The notes under the pieces: generated by a model | Seen by the model: the letters and a program-made list of their open reading frames with translations, nothing else | Database searches by the model: none | What the model was told of the DNA's origin: nothing | Position numbers and translations under genes: made by a program | In this document: piece after piece, positions 1 to 10,569 of the stretch | Layout: every line of letters begins with the position of its first letter | Position numbering within the stretch: the stretch's first letter is position 1 | DNA from: Dipteronia dyeriana | Taxonomy: Eukaryota; Streptophyta; Magnoliopsida; Sapindales; Sapindaceae | Direction: 5' to 3' | Assembly: GCA_032871835.1 (NCBI GenBank) | Contig: CM065301.1 | Coordinates: 78,152,069-78,216,068, forward strand | DNA length: 64,000 nucleotides

Positions 1-671
1 CTCCTCTCAAATAGTGCCATTTATTTTTCGAGCCCTAATATCACACGTGTAAAATCTAAATTTTTGGCAATTATTACATATACATAAATTTTTGTTTTTT
101 GATATACCACATGCAGAATGAAAATTCTTACATACTCGATCATATTGGATGATACATATACATCTACTTATTTTGGAATATATTGTAATGATTTAGTTAG
201 AAATTTCCTAAAAGATCAAAAGATCAAATTATAATCTAATACCATGTCGATATCGCTAACCCTAAGATTGGTAACAATGTTAAGTACAATAAAGATGCGC
301 ATGAGTTAGCAAAAGATGTTTTTGACGAAAATAGAAGTGAAAAAATACAATCGATAAAGCCAACTTTAGAGATTATTAAATGAGATGTAACGTGAAACAA
401 GTTTATAGAGATCTAGTGATGATGGCCAATGGCCAATAAAGACAGGACCATGAGAGCAAATCCACGTGCGAGCATCAAGTGAATTATTTATTTTGAACAT
501 TCACATGCACGGAATCAAATCTGTACATCGACCATCAAATAATTCATCTCAAAATAGAAATAAAACATCGAATGCTTGTTTGAATTAAATCTGAGAAGTC
601 CAATCTCGATTTTTACTTTTATTTTTTGTGAAAGAAGAATCTCAGCATTACACTTTAAAAAAAAATTAAAG
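1..671. other. A+T-rich intergenic sequence
   Basis: I see no gene, RNA or element boundary here. It contains only short A/T runs and no long reading frame in any direction. Confidence 0.6.
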
Positions 672-695
672 TGTTTAAAGCCTAATGTAAATTTC

Positions 696-886
696 TTTGC
701 TTAACGCACCGGTATCCGGAGGTCCACTGGTCCCGACTAATTCGGTTTCGTGCCGGGTCTGCCCACTAAGGAGTAAAGCTCTTCCAGAGTCCCAGTGCAG
801 GTTTTATCCATTCACAATATTCGAACCCGAGATCTTATTTAAAGGGAAGGAGTGTCGAACCACTAGAACCATCCTGCTTGTTAAAA
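696..886 (-). mobile_element. tRNA-derived SINE, 24-bp target duplication
   Basis: The 191-bp insert lies between two identical 24-bp copies (672-695 and 887-910) that begin TGTTTAAAGCCT. Read on the minus strand, the insert starts near 886 with GGATGGTTCTAGTGG, which resembles an RNA polymerase III A box. About 45 bases further on comes GGTTCGAAT, a B-box core. Together with the long direct repeat, this arrangement is typical of a plant tRNA-related SINE. There is no clear poly-A tail; the distal end reads GTTAAGCAAA on the minus strand. The short + strand reading frame across it is a chance ORF. Confidence 0.75.
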
Positions 887-1100
887 TGTTTAAAGCCTAA
901 TGTAAATTTCACTCTTACTTGTGACTGTTTTTTTTAGCATATTAGAGACGATCTCTCTAGTTTGTTATTTTACAATCGGAAAAACTTTATTGGCAATTGA
1001 AAATAACCCATCATTATTTTTGTTTTTTAATGATCCCCATAGTCCATCTAATGGGCATTTGTTTTTTTTTCAAAAGGCAATAGAGTTATTTGTCACTTTG

Positions 1101-1634
1101 ATCATGTAAGAAACACTTTTTCAACTCAGGACTAATGATATGGTGCAAAATGGACATTATTGAAACTAGTGATCAAGTAAGAGTGTAAAATAGCTAATAT
1201 ATCAAACTACAATAATAGTAGTTGTGTATTAGTAGTGTAATTTTCCTTTTCTTTTTTAGTGTTAGTGGGTTAGTTTAGGGTTAGGTTGGTGCAATTTTTC
1301 CTTTCCTTTTTAGTGTTAGGATTAGGTTCGGTTGGGTTGTGCGGGTTGGGTTTGGGTTAAGGCTAGGGTTGGGTTGGGTTTGGGTTAAGGCTAGGGTTAG
1401 GGTTAGTTTTTGTAATCATTTAATTATTATAGTTTTAAATAATTTACATATTAAAATCAGAAGATCCTAAAGGCAAAACAAATATTTTCAAAAATCAGAA
1501 GATTCAAAGGGCAATATAATCATTTTACACTTTAACCATATCAGAAACCTACTTTTTCAATTGAGGACTAATGACAAGGTGCAAAATGTGCATTAATGAA
1601 ACCAGTTAGTGCAAAATGGCTAATATATCAAACT
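1101..1634. repeat. Direct ~105-bp repeat pair flanking a telomere-like block
   Basis: The segment at about 1101-1209 (AGAAACACTTTTTCAACTC, then TAATATATCAAACT) recurs diverged at about 1530-1634. The sequence between them holds degenerate telomere-like repeats and A/T-rich DNA. The pair could be the ends of an old insertion or a simple segmental duplication. Confidence 0.6.
1255..1412 (+). repeat. Degenerate interstitial telomere-like repeat
   Basis: The stretch contains many imperfect copies of the plant telomere heptamer (TTTAGGG and its variants GGTTAGG, GGGTTTGGG), including GGCTAGGGTTAGGGTTAG near its end. The copies are interrupted and mutated, so this is an interstitial block and not a chromosome end. 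Confidence 0.65.
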
Positions 1635-1639
1635 CCATA

Positions 1640-2268
1640 AGGGTTTTTAATGGTAGAAGTATTCCTTAAATTATATAGTTCTTAAACTATATAATTACTT
1701 GATTGCTGCCTTGAATGTAGGGGACTTATAAAAGAAAATGTTTCTATTGATGAGTCATGACATTTGTTAAAGCAATAACAATATTAGTAGTACTAGGTGT
1801 TGTAGTGTATTTACCATTTTTAAAAGGTTCACATATTGCTACCCAAACAATTTTTAGGTATACTATATATAAAAATTCAAAAAAAAAAAAAGTATTATAA
1901 ACCGTCGGTGGATTACAAGAAATAATCCTCTGACATGTTATCTACTTTTTCATTAGATTTTTATTCGTACACCCATTAAGAAATCTTTACGAAGTTATTT
2001 TATTTTATTTTTATCTTCAAATAAACCTTAATCAATCTTTTTTCATAAGGTTAACTATCCGTATTTATCATTGTTTTTGTTAAATATTAAACCCTAACCA
2101 AACTCGATAAAAATCATTTTTTTCCTTGGTACTTAAAGTATTCTTGATGTCATTGCACCCCCCAATATGCTAGAAATTCTTGATAAGTTAATGAGATATT
2201 ATCAAAATTCATCTGTAGTTTGATATATTGGTCGATATCCCCCTTTAGTTCTATTATTGGCCATTATA
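1640..2268. other. Non-coding A+T-rich sequence
   Basis: No gene or defined element is seen. The stretch contains poly-A and poly-T runs and ends at the putative hAT target duplication. Confidence 0.5.
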
Positions 2269-2389
2269 CCCCTATATAATGTTGTCGTTTCGTGCGGGCC
2301 CAGCCCAATACGGTGCAGCCCGTTAATACTTGGCTAGCACAAGCTAGATGTAATAGTACTGAATATTTGTTGATATAGCTCTTCCACCA

Positions 2390-3221
2390 TAATAGCAAAT
2401 CAAATTTCTCTGTGTTTCCGGTTGAATCGAACTAAGTTTCAACGAACTTGTTGAGTTCGGCACCTTCAGTTGTAACAACACATGAAATTGGAGGTTGGGA
2501 TGAAGAACTTGATGAGCCACCACCCCTTTGGAGAATGCTCTAACTTCTCTTCAACGGGAGCTTCCGATCTTCCGATGGTTGCATGTTAACACCGTCAAAC
2601 CTGTACTTATAAATACTAAAAAATTCGACCAACTTGGCAGATCAGTATATTGTTTAGTTAAATCTAAGTTCAATTTACCACCAATATAATCAAGAAAAGT
2701 TTCTAAACCAGATAATTTAACCCTATAATCTAGTATAACACCTAAGGCATAGAAGAAAATAATTTTAGACCAGTATTTTTTAAACTTGTTTTCCATGACA
2801 AGAAATGCAGTGCCCAAGATAGGATAATCTCTATACAAGTTTAACGTTTTCAGACGTTTCCACAATCTGTTGGATTGTCAGAGAAGATGTTGGATAATAG
2901 ATCTCGAAAAGAATTACAGTGGAATTGTAAAAAATCTTTAAAAATTGAATAAAAATCTTTGCCACATATCAATCGTCTGAGGTTAGTACTGGACAACCAT
3001 TTTCAATTATTTTCATGTATAAAAAAACCTGAAATAGTAACAAAATAATCCAAATAATTTTACAACATTAAGTAAGTAGAGTTCCATCTTACTCGCATAT
3101 CTGTTTGAAATCGTCAGGGTCGTCTGACAATATCTCCTAAATTCTGACAATTTTGAATTAGAGTTACTAATCCAAGAAAAGGCATATCTGATGCGATCTA
3201 TACGATCACCTATAACCTTCA
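2390..3221 (-). pseudogene. hAT transposase, C-terminal half (pseudogene fragment)
   Basis: Read from 3221 downwards, the conceptual translation gives VIGDRIDRIRYAFSWISNS, which resembles the helical segment that follows the NLVVKSGM motif in hAT transposases. Next comes a stretch like the RWNSTYLML region. Then FKKYWSKI is followed by ILDYRVKLSGLE (the family usually has LDPRxK). A further segment near 2390-2440 gives EKFDLLLWWKSYINKY, the start of the hAT dimerisation region. Frameshifts and stops make it inactive. It continues N-terminally at 7535-8256 on the other side of the 4.3-kb insertion. Confidence 0.65.
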
Positions 3222-3929
3222 TGTTAGGTTTTTGAGTCATGTTGGCATATTTCCATATGAAAACGATATTTTCTTTTGTATTGATTAGTTATTTAGGTTC
3301 ATGTTGGCTCAAGTTTCAAAGAGGAATGACAACACATCATGCAAAGTGAAGTTTTCAAGGGGAGCACACTTTGTTTCATATCAAAGGTATATCTAGACCT
3401 CATTTCTCTTGTAAGGCGTTTATGCACACACATACATTGTATTCATATATGTCTCTGCATCATTGTGCTCAATTGGTATAACATATAAATACCCATAATG
3501 TTGTATACACATGCATTAGATTTATATTTGACAACTTTTATGAAATTACATGTTTTAGGACTATTTCTAGGAAATAGCGTACTTGTGTGTAATTATGTTT
3601 GTTTATTTTTATTCACTTGATATCGGACTTGAATATATTCTCATATTGTTCTTTATTGAGTTTCGAACGTTTCGGTTACTCATACATATGTTTTTGAGTT
3701 CCGAGTTAGATTTTATGAAACTTTTCGTGATTCACATGGTTTATGTCATTGTGTATCGAGTCAAATTTTAAGTTTTTGGTTGAAGTTTTATAAACGTCCA
3801 TATCCGTGAGAGTGTCCCGGTTCATAATCCAAAATTGGAATCGAATTTGGAGTTTGAAGGCCAAATAACGGTCGAACAACGCACGATGAGGCATAGTAAG
3901 AGAGAAGTGTCAAATTGCCACAAGGCACC

Positions 3930-4010
3930 TCTACCGTGGAGGCCACGCGCCTCCACTGGATACTGAGGTGGTATGGCCTCTAGCCTCTCCCGTGGTCCCC
4001 CACACGTCCA
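3930..4010. repeat. G+C-rich palindromic cassette of the inner LTR
   Basis: A G+C-rich island in very A+T-rich DNA contains short inverted motifs (CCGTGGAGGCCACG, GCCTCCACTGGA, CCTCTCCCGTGG). It sits at the same relative place as unrelated G+C-rich cassettes in the two related LTR-like copies (6230-6530 and 49580-49665). Confidence 0.5.
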
Positions 4011-5589
4011 CACTCTATGTCATCTTCCCTCTCTCATTTTTTGTTTTTAAAGAAGCTAGTGCATAAATTTTTGTGTGATTTTCTCTCAATTTCAAAACTC
4101 CATATCTCACTCATTTCTCAACCAAATTGCTAAAAGTTTCGAATTGAAGTCTACTATCTTCTCCAAGTAATTTTGAAGATAATTGTTAAAAGTATTTTTA
4201 GTTTTCAACATCAATTTCATGGCTGCACTCAAGTCATCAAAGGTATTTGTTTATCTTTTGTTTTTCTAAGCTTTTAAATATTTATATACATTGGGTCTTC
4301 TTTCTATATTTGTGTATGTGACTTGAGCAAATATTGTTTAGATATAAAGCTTCAATTATAAGCTAGATTTATCTAATTAGATACTTAAATGTGATTTAAG
4401 TTTTGTTAAATCTAAAAATTCATATGTTTGGGTGTTGTATTGTGACTAGCTTATAATCTAAGGCTATTTGAGTGTTAATTGAATTTATTACGATCTAGGA
4501 TCTTTTTATTTAATATATTTTAGGTTTAACACATTTAATTTTATATTTAAAGCCTTTGATATTTAATTGATTATTTTTGTAAATACGTGCTTTAAATATT
4601 TGTTAGAGAAAATTTATTGAACATATTTTGTATTATAGCATTTTTGGTTTTAGTTCTAAAGCCTTGAACATGTGCTTAATGAATATGTTATGTTTCAAGC
4701 TTAGTTTGCATCAGTAAAATCTAGGATTTAAGTGTGATTTTGTTGGATTATATTTTCTAGGTTTTTGTTCAAGTATAAAGGACTAGAAAAATTATACTTG
4801 TGATCTTTCATGTTTGTTTCTAGTTCTTCATGAAGTTTACCTAATCCATACATTTCATATGTGATATGCACTATTTTGTGTGATGTCAATTATTTGGATT
4901 ATAAACTAGAAAAATATATATTGTGTGCATAAAGTTTATTTCTAGTTTACATAGGATATCTTGATCATAATTCTATGTTGCTTGTGTTTGCATAGGCATA
5001 CATCTGATCATGTTAGGAAGCTTTGCATAGGCATAAAGTCTCTTGCTTGAACATGCGGTTCTAGCTTGAGCAAGAGAGTCTCGACTAGGAACATGAGGAT
5101 ACGTAGGTTGAGCATGGAGAACTAAATTAGAGGCATGCGGCTTCTAAGTTGAGTGTCGATAAGTTTTTCACTGGTAAAAGGCCTGATGGTAGGATAAAAG
5201 AGATATCCAATAAAAAGTAGATAATCATACAGATTGGTCGTTTTGAGGTTGTACTTTTATCTAACTAGTGAAAGATGGTGTTGATCAAAGGTGGTTGAAT
5301 GGTTCAACCCATGGATATTTCTTCTTCGGAAGTTTATCATATAAAAATGATATGTCAAATGTCTCTATCCCTTACTTTATTTTATTTGTGTTTATGTGAT
5401 TGTTGAATCTTGTTTAGTTCATCAAATCTCCATGCTTTGTAAACAAGATTGTTGTAAGGAAATATAAGAAAACATACTTCTAGATCAATTTGTATATATC
5501 TCTTGTATTTGTTAATAGTTGACATACTTGTATATAGTTACTCATACATTTGTATTTGTAGATATAGAAGTTAATATATACATACATAC

Positions 5590-5592
<3 letters not shown>

Positions 5593-5632
<40 letters not shown>
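5593..5632. repeat. (TA)n microsatellite
   Basis: A nearly pure TA dinucleotide run inside the inner LTR-like copy. Confidence 0.9.
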
Positions 5633-5634
<2 letters not shown>

Positions 5635-6231
5635 TTAGAGTTGATTTATGTTGTAGTAAGATATATTTATCTGCATGTTATATACTTTAATCGACATGCT
5701 TTATTGAATATGATTACAATAGTCTATTTGTGCTTTTATGATTACAATGTGTTGTGATTCAAGCTATCTAGATGGATAAGTTTATGTTTGTTTCAAGGGA
5801 TTGAATAGAGGTTTAAAACCTATTCACCCCCCTTTAGGTTAGCTTTTGACAATTTAACCATGCTTAATTGTATTTTTCACTTTGAAAAGTCCTCATTTAT
5901 TGATTGGGTTATTTTGTGAATAACCACATTGATGGGGTTCATGTAAGGGTAGCTTAGGCTCTCAAGACCTCAAGAAGAGAAGCACCAAAGGTAAAATTCT
6001 TGTGCTTACTTACTTTGAAAAGATAGTTGCACACACTCACATATTCATGCATAATTCTTAATCTTATATGTTGAGTGTTTTCTTGTGTGTGCATTTTAGT
6101 TTAAATGAGTCTTGTTGACCTATTTGCATCTTGCTATGAAAGTTGTATGTCATGCTAGGCATTAAAATAGGATGCATTTTCTTCACTCTAGGACTTAGTG
6201 ATTTTGTATGTTTGAGTGTTGAAAAGTAGGC

Positions 6232-6530
6232 TTTGCGCTGGTGGTGCGCTACTCGACCAGCGTACCTCACCAGCGCAACATTTACAGTGGACCGCCGTTA
6301 GTCATGCGCCACTGAGCTGCGCTGCTGCACCCACGTGCAGTTGAAAAATGTGGGCGTGTGCTGGTGTTGCGCTACTCGTCTAGCGCAGCCTCACCAGCGC
6401 AAACATCCTAGAGAATCTGCGCTTGTGTTGCGCTACTGGGATGAGCCACTCGTCCAGCGCCTATTTTAAAAATAGGTTGTGCGCTGGTGGTGCGCTACTC
6501 GATCAGCGCACGTCACCAGCGCACACAGAG
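6232..6530. repeat. Palindromic GCGCTGGTG-type repeat cluster
   Basis: About four imperfect copies of a unit built from GCGCTGGTGGTGCGCTACTC and its near-complement (CCAGCGCA, CACCAGCGCA) occur at about 6232, 6355, 6420 and 6480. Each unit can fold on itself. The G+C content contrasts sharply with the surrounding A+T-rich LTR-like sequence. A short + strand ORF crossing this and the TA run is not a gene. Confidence 0.75.
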
Positions 6531-6571
6531 GAAGCTAGAACGTTTTTTCCAAAACGACCTCACTTTGTTTG

Positions 6572-6576
6572 GATCT

Positions 6577-6631
<55 letters not shown>
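6572..6631. repeat. (TA)n microsatellite
   Basis: A TA dinucleotide run of about 60 bases directly downstream of the G+C-rich repeat cluster. Confidence 0.9.
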
Positions 6632-7534
6632 CTCAATGCATTAAGGTCGTGTATGAGTTCAGAATATCACATTTCTTCCTTAGAACACATTTCAAAGGAA
6701 AAACACATTTCAAAGGAAAAACACTTCCAAGAACTCATTTTTAATCACTCAAAGCATTCCCATGAGCATTAAATCTTCATCTTGCATCATCTAAGTTCAT
6801 ATAGAGTGCATCTATGGATAGGGTTGCTTCATCAGATCTTGTTTGATAAGCTCTTCACTATCTTCCTACAAGTTAAGTGCTTTTGCTTGCTAAACCATCT
6901 CTTTAATTAATTGTATTCTCTTAGAATATTTTCTTGATACAAATTTGAGATTGTTGTGATGCCATGATTGAGTGTTGTATTGTGATAGCTTCATAGGATT
7001 GATTGATCTGTGTTTAACAAAGTTATTTGAACATGTCATTTAACACTTGATATCTAGGATTGCATTGATTGTCATCTCATTATCCTAGATAAGCATATAG
7101 GGCCTTGTTTGTTCATTGAATATCATCATATATTCACTTAGGACACTTTATCTCTTCATTGAGAAGTAAGACTTGTGTTGCTTCCGGGAGTAGGTAGCTT
7201 AAAACACAAGCATGATGAACTAGGTTCACTTATACCGGGATTAGGTAGTGGTAGAGGATTAAACCAGGATTAGGTTGTAATTCCTTTATCATTAGTGGAT
7301 TCGAGGTTCTAGTGTGGCGCACTCATCAGCCCGTGGTTTTTCCCATTTGGAGGGTTTCCACGTATATCTCAAGTGTCTTTAATATTTCCGTATTTTTACA
7401 CTTGTGATTTCTTTGTAATTAGCTATGGGCATTTTCGTCAACTTGACTTAACGAAAATTGGGTAAAAGTTAATTAAAATCTATTCACCCCCCCTCCTCTA
7501 GATTAATATTACACACTATAATATTTGTTTCACA

Positions 7535-8256
7535 CTTCATGCCAGATTTTACAACTAAATTGATGATAAGACATGCACACCTTGGGTGGACATCTTACGG
7601 TATATTATTGTTTTAAAAACAAGGCAATAGAACTAGTATTTACCGATACATTATTTAATATGATAGAAAAGATGCGTTGAGTTTTTCCATAATTTTGTAA
7701 AACATAAATAATGATATGATAAATATTTCTTGCGGTATGTTGAAAATGCATAGGATAAAAACCATAAATTCTTTTTTGTGTTTTTTTTTTGTAACTTCTA
7801 ATAAGAGTTTAAATAGTGTATCGTGACATATAAATAGTTCTATTTGAAATATGAGCTACAAATATCGCAAGTTAGTGCAATAGAAACACTTAGATGCTAT
7901 AATTCATCTATCAAGTTTTCTCGTTCGGTGTAAAAATATTTTTTCAAATTGCTCATAGTGGTGTTTCTAGAAATATCTTTAAATTGGGGGTTATAGGCTT
8001 TTTGGATAAATTGTTCATAAAAAACATAATCACTGAAATTAATCGGTTGTTCAGTGTGTGCAATGTAACATGCCATGTAGTCTCTAACATACGCGGAGTC
8101 ATAATCGACCCCGTATGGGTTCCGTTGTAGTTGTGTCTGGGTTGTAGTGTCTACCTGTCTTTGTTTAGACATGCATTTGTCCAAGTGTCTTTTCAAATGT
8201 TTGGTTCTTGACCTAGAACTGATATATAAAGCTTTACAAAACTTACAACGAGACAT
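7535..8256 (-). pseudogene. hAT transposase, BED zinc finger and N-terminal half (pseudogene)
   Basis: The minus-strand frame from 8256 to 7897 (119 codons) begins MSRCKFCKALYIS. It continues with TKHLKRHLDKC, a C-x2-C...H-x4-C arrangement like the BED-type zinc finger of hAT transposases. A later segment (NLKKYFYTERENLIDEL) and, after frameshifts, YLYVTIHYLNSY and DVHPRCACLIINLVVKSGM match the order of conserved hAT blocks. The last block ends exactly at the 4.3-kb insertion and resumes at 3221. Several stops and frame changes make it a pseudogene. Confidence 0.7.
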
Positions 8257-8479
8257 TGATTTGATCGTACCGTCTAGGCCTTGTACGTTTTCTTTGACAA
8301 AACACTATCATACAACAAATATTGTCTTTCTGAGACGTGATATCGATGTGGAGGTGAAATGACCTGGTCTTGCTACCGGTTCGGTAACACTGTCTTCAGG
8401 TCTATAAAGGTTAAAATCATTATTGTCTATGTTAAGACTGTCCAGAAAACTATGATGATTAGGATCAATTTTCTAATCA

Positions 8480-9440
8480 TAAATATAAAAAATAAAATAA
8501 AATACATAATAAACATAAATATTAAACTAAAATTTAATAACTAAGCACAAAATCATAAGCATAATTAGTAAAAATATTAAAATCAATAACTAAGTATAAA
8601 TGTTCAAAACAAAAATATTAAATATAAAGTAAAATCTAAGAATAATTATTAAAATTAATCATTAAGCATAAAATCATAAATATATTAAGCATTAAAAATT
8701 ATATATAAATTAAAACCTAAATAAAAAATATACTAAGTATTAAAAATTAAATATAAAATAAAACCTAAGAATAAATATTAACATTTAAAACTAAGCAAAC
8801 AATTATAAATATATTGAGCATAAATATTAAATATAAAGTAAAACCTAAAAAATAATATTAACATTAAAAACTAAGTATAAATATATTAAGTATAAATATT
8901 AAATATAAAATTAAACCTAAGAATGAATATTAATATTATAAACTAAACATAAATATATTAAACATAAATATTAAATAAATATTAAAATTAATAACCAAGC
9001 ATAAAATCATAAATATACTAAGAAAAAATATTAAATATAAAAATAAAATCTAGAGAATAAGTATTAAAATTAATAACTAAACATAACTATCAAATAATAA
9101 TAGTGTATTTGAAATTAACTATTAATATAAAATTCATCATTTTGATTTTTAAAATTTGAGTATAAATATATAAAATAAAAGAAAATACATAATTTTATGA
9201 TTTATAAAACCTACAAATATAAATTTAAAATTGAGCATAAAGATTTAAATTTATAAATTGAGCATAAAAATTTAATTTTAAAACTAAACATAAATATAAA
9301 ACCTAACTACCTAAACATAAATATTAAATTTAAAAATAAATTTAAAAATAAATACTAAAATAAAAAATAAGTATAAAAATAGTAAGTATAAAATATAAAT
9401 ATAAAAATTAAAAATTAAATAATATATATATTTTAAAATA
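8480..9440. repeat. Degenerate A+T-rich tandem array, ~75-85 bp period
   Basis: The sequence is almost only A and T with recurring words TAAATATTAAATATAAA, AAACCTAAGAATAA and AACTAAGCATAAA. Successive AAACCTAA/AAATCTAG words near 8626, 8713, 8761, 8841, 8913 and 9047 suggest a decayed tandem array. It lies inside the hAT element, upstream of its transposase start. Confidence 0.6.
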
Positions 9441-9731
9441 TCTTTTTACTTTGATACCTTATTGACTTGGTTGAGAGATTAGAGAATAATAGTTAGAGAT
9501 TAGAGAATGCAGATTAAAGAGTGCCTTCCAACCAACAGTTATGATTGAACTTTTTTTTTTTTTAAGAAAAAGATTGTTTAGCAAGCCAACGGTATGCACG
9601 AGGGCCTCCCCCCCCGACACGGGCCATCATGTTGTGCTAGTCTAGGCACGGCCCACTGAAGTGTGGCAGGCCTTAATAGGCTAGGCTTAGCTTGTCAGGC
9701 CCAGTCCCAAGTGACAATATTACCCCTTATA

Positions 9732-10170
9732 GTTCATATTATTCCCAATTATCCCTTTCCTATTACTTTTTCCACTAAAAGACACAATGTCTGTTAATGT
9801 TGAAGGGAAATATGATAAATGGACAAGTAAAAGTAAAAAATGAGATGTTAGAGAATCAATCGTGAATGGTAAAACTGTAAAATAATAAATGGAATAATTA
9901 ATAGTAATTATTTAAATAAAATTGAAATTAATAAGTGGATAAGAATGATGCACCTCACCTTGAATAATACAATATTTATGTTACAATAAAAAAAAATGAA
10001 TATTAACATATTCAAATAATATACTTATCATAATAACTGTCAAAAATCAAAACTACAAAATAATTAGGTTAAATTTCTCTCTTACTAAATTCATTATCTC
10101 ATATCTATCTCTCTATCATCTTTCTTCCTCTCTTTCTTCGTTCTCTTATTCTCATTGGTTGTTATACTTT
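9732..10170. other. Non-coding A+T-rich sequence
   Basis: I see no gene or element here, only a CT-rich tail before the duplicated segment at 10176. Confidence 0.5.
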
Positions 10171-10175
10171 GGGTT

Positions 10176-10470
10176 GGTGGCGACAAATGGCGATGGTCTT
10201 CATAGTGCTTGTTCTTGTCAGGAAGATCGAGCGCCGAACTCATTCATTAAGAGAAGATCAACGCTGTTGGTGGTGGTTGATAGTGGGGGTGTTTAGGTTT
10301 GATTTGGTTTGAACTGGTTTAGGTAGGTGGTGGTGGTGGTGGTCGTCGTCTTTGTGCTTATTCTTTCCAGCGAGATTGAGTATCGATCTTCTTCATTGAG
10401 ATGAGATCAACACTGGTGGTGGTGGTTGACAATAGGGGTGTTTGTAGGTTTGAACTGATTTAGGTAGACT
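10176..10470. repeat. Tandem duplication of ~150 bp (GGT-rich)
   Basis: Two adjacent diverged copies (about 10176-10325 and 10326-10470) share GAGATCAAC, GGTGGTGGTTGA, GGGGTGTTT and TTGAACTGRTTTAGGTAG in the same order. A (GGT)n run marks the start of the second copy. I see no coding potential. Confidence 0.65.
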
Positions 10471-10569
10471 GTGGTAGTGGTGGTTGTTGATTCAATTATT
10501 TAATAGAAACAGTAACACAAAGAGGAATAATGGGGAATAATGTGAACTACAGATGAATAATGACTATTA

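Larger units (their letters stand above)
3222..7534 (+). mobile_element. Nested LTR-like insertion in the hAT element
   Basis: The unit starts TGTTAGG and ends TTTCACA, and is flanked by the 5-bp duplication CTTCA (3217-3221 and 7535-7539). Removing it rejoins the hAT frame at a Met-Lys codon pair. It has no coding capacity. Two architecturally similar halves are visible. One begins at 3240 (TGTTGGCATATTTCC) and ends near 5885 after TATTCACCCCCCTTTAGG. The other resumes near 5885 and ends after TATTCACCCCCCCCTCC (7481 on). I infer that a solo LTR (outer copy) was invaded near its 5' end by a related LTR (inner copy); the inner boundary near 5880-5887 is uncertain. Confidence 0.6.
2277..9722 (-). 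mobile_element. Decayed autonomous hAT transposon, interrupted by LTR sequences
   Basis: The left end reads TAATGTTGTC and the reverse complement of the right end reads TAATATTGTC. The flanks are CCCCTATA (2269-2276) and CCCCTTATA (9723-9731), an 8-bp-type duplication with a one-base indel. G+C-rich subterminal blocks rich in GGCCC lie just inside both ends (2290-2330 and 9600-9710), as in many plant hAT elements. Minus-strand transposase remnants run from 8256 to about 2390. Without the 4313-bp insertion at 3222-7534 the element would be about 3.1 kb. The A+T-rich array at 8480-9440 lies in its 5' part. Confidence 0.7.

Noticed and set aside
6423..6744. Two overlapping + strand ORFs of 73 and 85 codons
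   Set aside because: They run through a TA microsatellite and a G+C-rich repeat, giving poly(Ile-Tyr) tracts; the openness is due to repeat composition.
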